From contig NC_084668.1 of NCBI RefSeq assembly GCF_028389875.1, positions 32,036,993 through 32,100,992 on the forward strand: a stretch of DNA of 64,000 nt, in the 5' to 3' direction. Positions 61,299 through 64,000 of this stretch are shown piece after piece; position 1 is the stretch's first letter, and each line of letters starts with the position of its first letter. Position numbers and translations under genes: made by a program. The DNA comes from Rhea pennata (taxonomy: Eukaryota > Chordata > Aves > Rheiformes > Rheidae). A model generated the notes under the pieces. That model was not told the origin of the DNA and did no database searches. It saw only the letters and a list, made by a program, of their open reading frames with translations.

Positions 61299-63688
61299 AA
61301 GAAACCTATCTCAATCCCATTTTTCAAGAGACTTTTTTAGTTGTTAGCTTTGGTAAAATAATGTTTATTAAAAAAAATGAGAGAAGTCATTAACTTAATA
61401 GTAGGTATATGGTAAAAAATGTTTTGGATCGTAGCACTGATAGAGATTTTTTTAATTGTAGTAATGTAAGAAGTAAATGCATATGAAATGCATTTTTATC
61501 AAATGTGTTTTAACATATTGCAAGTATGTTAACATAATACAAGGATGAGATAGACTGGTTTAAGTTATGGTAAGAGTAAAAATGCAGTCACTGCTTTTAA
61601 CATGTTATTGAAGGTATTACTCTGTTTGAGTGGTGAGTTAGAGAAGTTTTCCTCGAATGTTTTGTAATAGGAAAGTTGTCTACTGTTGTTTCCTCAATGT
61701 TGTTTGAGCATGTTTTAAAGTAGCTAGTTGTCGCATTTGTCCTGTATTCAAAATACTCTGTCAAGCTGTAAATCCACCAACACTGTGAGCTGGTATTGCC
61801 ACCAGAAGCAGAGTTGCTCTTTTTTGTGTGGACTGTGGTGTTTGTGCAGCTGCACAGTGAACCAGATAGGAAAAGTAATCTGTTTTGAAAATCTTTTTTT
61901 CTTTTTCTGGGCTATTTTTCACAGAATCTGGTTATACAGCTGCACAATGAGCAGATCAGCAAACAAATGTGCTGGTATACAAAAATGGTGTTGTGGAAGT
62001 AGGAGTGAATGAGGCTGTGGAGGAGGGCAGGACTACTGGTTTAGGTGCAACGCCATCTTAAAATATTTGTAGAACTTCAGTCTTAGTTCTGACAAAAGCA
62101 TTTGATTATTTCCAGTGGAAAAATAAAATGATACTAAAATGCAGGTGTAACTGCAAGTCATCTTTTCAAGCATATAATTCTTACAAGCACTAGTGTATTG
62201 ATAGAACCTAGCTGAACAACAGAATGTTGGCACAAAATCAAACTAGCTCTGTTATAAATTCTGTTCTAACTAGAAGTATCATTATTGGATGCTTTTTGGA
62301 TTACATACAGTTTACTAGGACTTAAGACTGAAAATTGATGCTCAGTAAGCAGAACTAGTACTTAAAGCACTTTGGCTGTTTTGATGTTTTTGTATTATTT
62401 TGAGCTCTGAAAAGAATTCTGTGTTGAACAACTAATTACAAATAATTGTCCTTTTGAAGAAGGCTGTCCAGCTACTTCCCCGTCAAAATTAAATGAATGT
62501 CCCTCTCTGATTGATTAAGCTGGTAGATTGCTACCAAATTAGTTTAGGATTATTTTCTAGTACGCTTTGGTAGCTGGCAATTCAAACGCTTCACATTTCA
62601 GACTTTTAAAAAGTGTTCATGATGTGTTTAAATATGCATAAATGCCTTCTGTACTGTAAGTCTTATCTGGTATTAACTTAGCAAATACCCCTTGGATCAG
62701 TTAATGGTCTGTTCTTACAAAGTGCCCCTCCTACTGGGCTGCAGATTTTCAAATGAATGAGTTTCACCTAAATCCACAAACCTCTTTCACTGAAATTGAA
62801 GAGGAAAGAAAATACAGGAGATGGGTGAGAACTAAAGTTAGAAATTGTTAATTGTAACTTTTTAGGTCCATAGAATGTTTTTCTGTTTGTATATCTAGAA
62901 GCTAATGTCTGATAATACAAAAGCTAAAGGCTGATACTATGAAAATAACACTAGCTGCTTTACATGCTTTCCTGAAGTGTCTTTCAGTTATAATAATGTA
63001 TTCTCACATTCATAATCTTTTAAAATTACATATCCTCAGAATGAGTGCTGGATTAAGAGGAATCGATGTTCTGGCATTTCTTAAAAACTTGGTAATTAGG
63101 AACTAAAGTGTAGGTTCATTGGGTTTTCAGATTCTAGTCTTTTCTTGCACTGAGTATTAGTATGGAATATTGCATTGCACATTTAATGGAGGGAAGGTGG
63201 TGGTAGACTGCAAGTATTTCTCCTGCATGTGCATTGGGTTAAGTATTTGCAATACAAGGAGGAATTTTAAATTCTAGGAAGTGTAAGGATATCTGCATGT
63301 ATGTAGAAAGTAGCTTTATTTCAAGAAATATGTATCTAATCTTAAAAAAAAGCTATTTCTCATAGTGGCATTAATGTCAGCAGTTTCTATAGGAGCAAAT
63401 GACAATGCTTAACTTTTCAGTAGTTTACAGAGAGAACAACTTAGTTCAGTCAGAATATTATTTTGTCTGTATTTTTAACACCTTTCATTTTCTGGACTTC
63501 CCTCATATCTTAGCTGAATTATGTTTTTGGTATTTTTGTTTGGTGTGAAACTTCTGATTGTCCAAGAAGTCTTGCTAAGATCCTTCAGTCAGTGTGGCAT
63601 TCAGGCTGAGTAACTACTTGAATGATCTAAGCTACTTTCCAAAAATTTCTTCTGCAGATAAACTAAACAAAGGGTAGAACATTCTTCA

Positions 63689-63718
63689 GAGGAAGAAAGG
63701 AAAGGAAGAAAGAAAATA
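63689..63718 (+). repeat. Homopurine GGAAGAAAGGAAA-type tract
   Basis: 30 bases of pure purine in the far part of the window, one of several purine tracts. Confidence 0.75.
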
Positions 63719-64000
63719 GTACAAACAGAGAGAAAAACTAAAAACGATAGTCAAGTTAAAATCCCTGAGAAGGAGCATAGAGATGGGAGAAATTCACTGC
63801 GTGTATGTTAGGAATATTTAAGATTGTTAAAATTGTTGGGAGTGGAGAGGAGAAGGGGGTGGGAAATTGGGTTTCTGAAACAGAATAGTCTGTATCATAC
63901 ACTAACAAAAGTGCTGTAGTATGCTAGTATGCATGTTATAAACACTAAAACGATAGACTTAATTTTCAGTTGAGTTTGAATTTTATGTGACCACATTGTT

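Larger units (their letters stand above)
51118..64000 (+). other. Putative first intron (5' part), at least 12.9 kb
   Basis: After the island the sequence is AT-rich with no recognisable exon up to the window edge. Open frames are short. One 64-codon frame (60,905-61,099, +) looks somewhat protein-like and lies just before the possible Tc1 remnant. Small repeats and the transposase-like piece are listed separately. If the plus-strand gene model is right this is intron; otherwise it is intergenic. Confidence 0.5.

Noticed and set aside
1..64000. Bacterial defence systems, CRISPR arrays, phage or operon structures
   Set aside because: There are no long adjacent genes, ribosome-binding-site patterns or regularly spaced repeats. 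Texture is that of a vertebrate chromosome.

Overview
The window looks like nuclear DNA from a vertebrate. It is AT-rich and CpG-poor almost throughout, has long stretches without genes, and has a single sharply bounded CpG-rich island at about 50,110-51,600. I saw no Alu, L1 or other mammal-type repeats. Recognisable interspersed repeats are very sparse, and the simple-sequence tracts are short. This fits a bird or another compact sauropsid genome, but that is an inference from texture; I found no diagnostic CR1 tail or avian LTR. There is no bacterial-type gene organisation, CRISPR array, tRNA, rRNA or operon.

Layout. Positions 1-50,100 are mostly non-coding. They hold homopurine/homopyrimidine and G-rich tracts, several short near-perfect palindromes, and small tandem duplications, the best being an 84-bp unit present twice at 21,624-21,791 with one mismatch. 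Between about 31.7 and 37.8 kb a few minus-strand stretches read like eroded or partial coding sequence. The clearest is at 31,784-31,987. I could not assign a family to any of them, and some may be chance.

Positions 50,110-51,600 are a CpG-island promoter with GC boxes, a YY1-like site, two CACGTG E-boxes and a TATA-like box at 50,796. The best gene model on the + strand is a 5' exon ending at 51,117. Two in-frame ATGs (50,953 and 51,109) lead into a good splice donor at 51,118. The gene itself cannot be named from this short N-terminus. A head-to-head minus-strand transcript from the same island is possible but unproven.

Positions 51,118-64,000 read as the 5' part of a long first intron. 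It contains a pair of diverged repeat copies sharing an 18-bp identical core (52,888 and 57,097), a 16-bp tandem duplication, and a short piece resembling the Tc1-family transposase C-terminal motif, interrupted by stops, at 61,257-61,298.

I found no convincing new biological system. The most useful leads are the promoter and first exon, the minus-strand coding-like segments, the intronic repeat pair, the possible Tc1 remnant and the 84-bp duplication.
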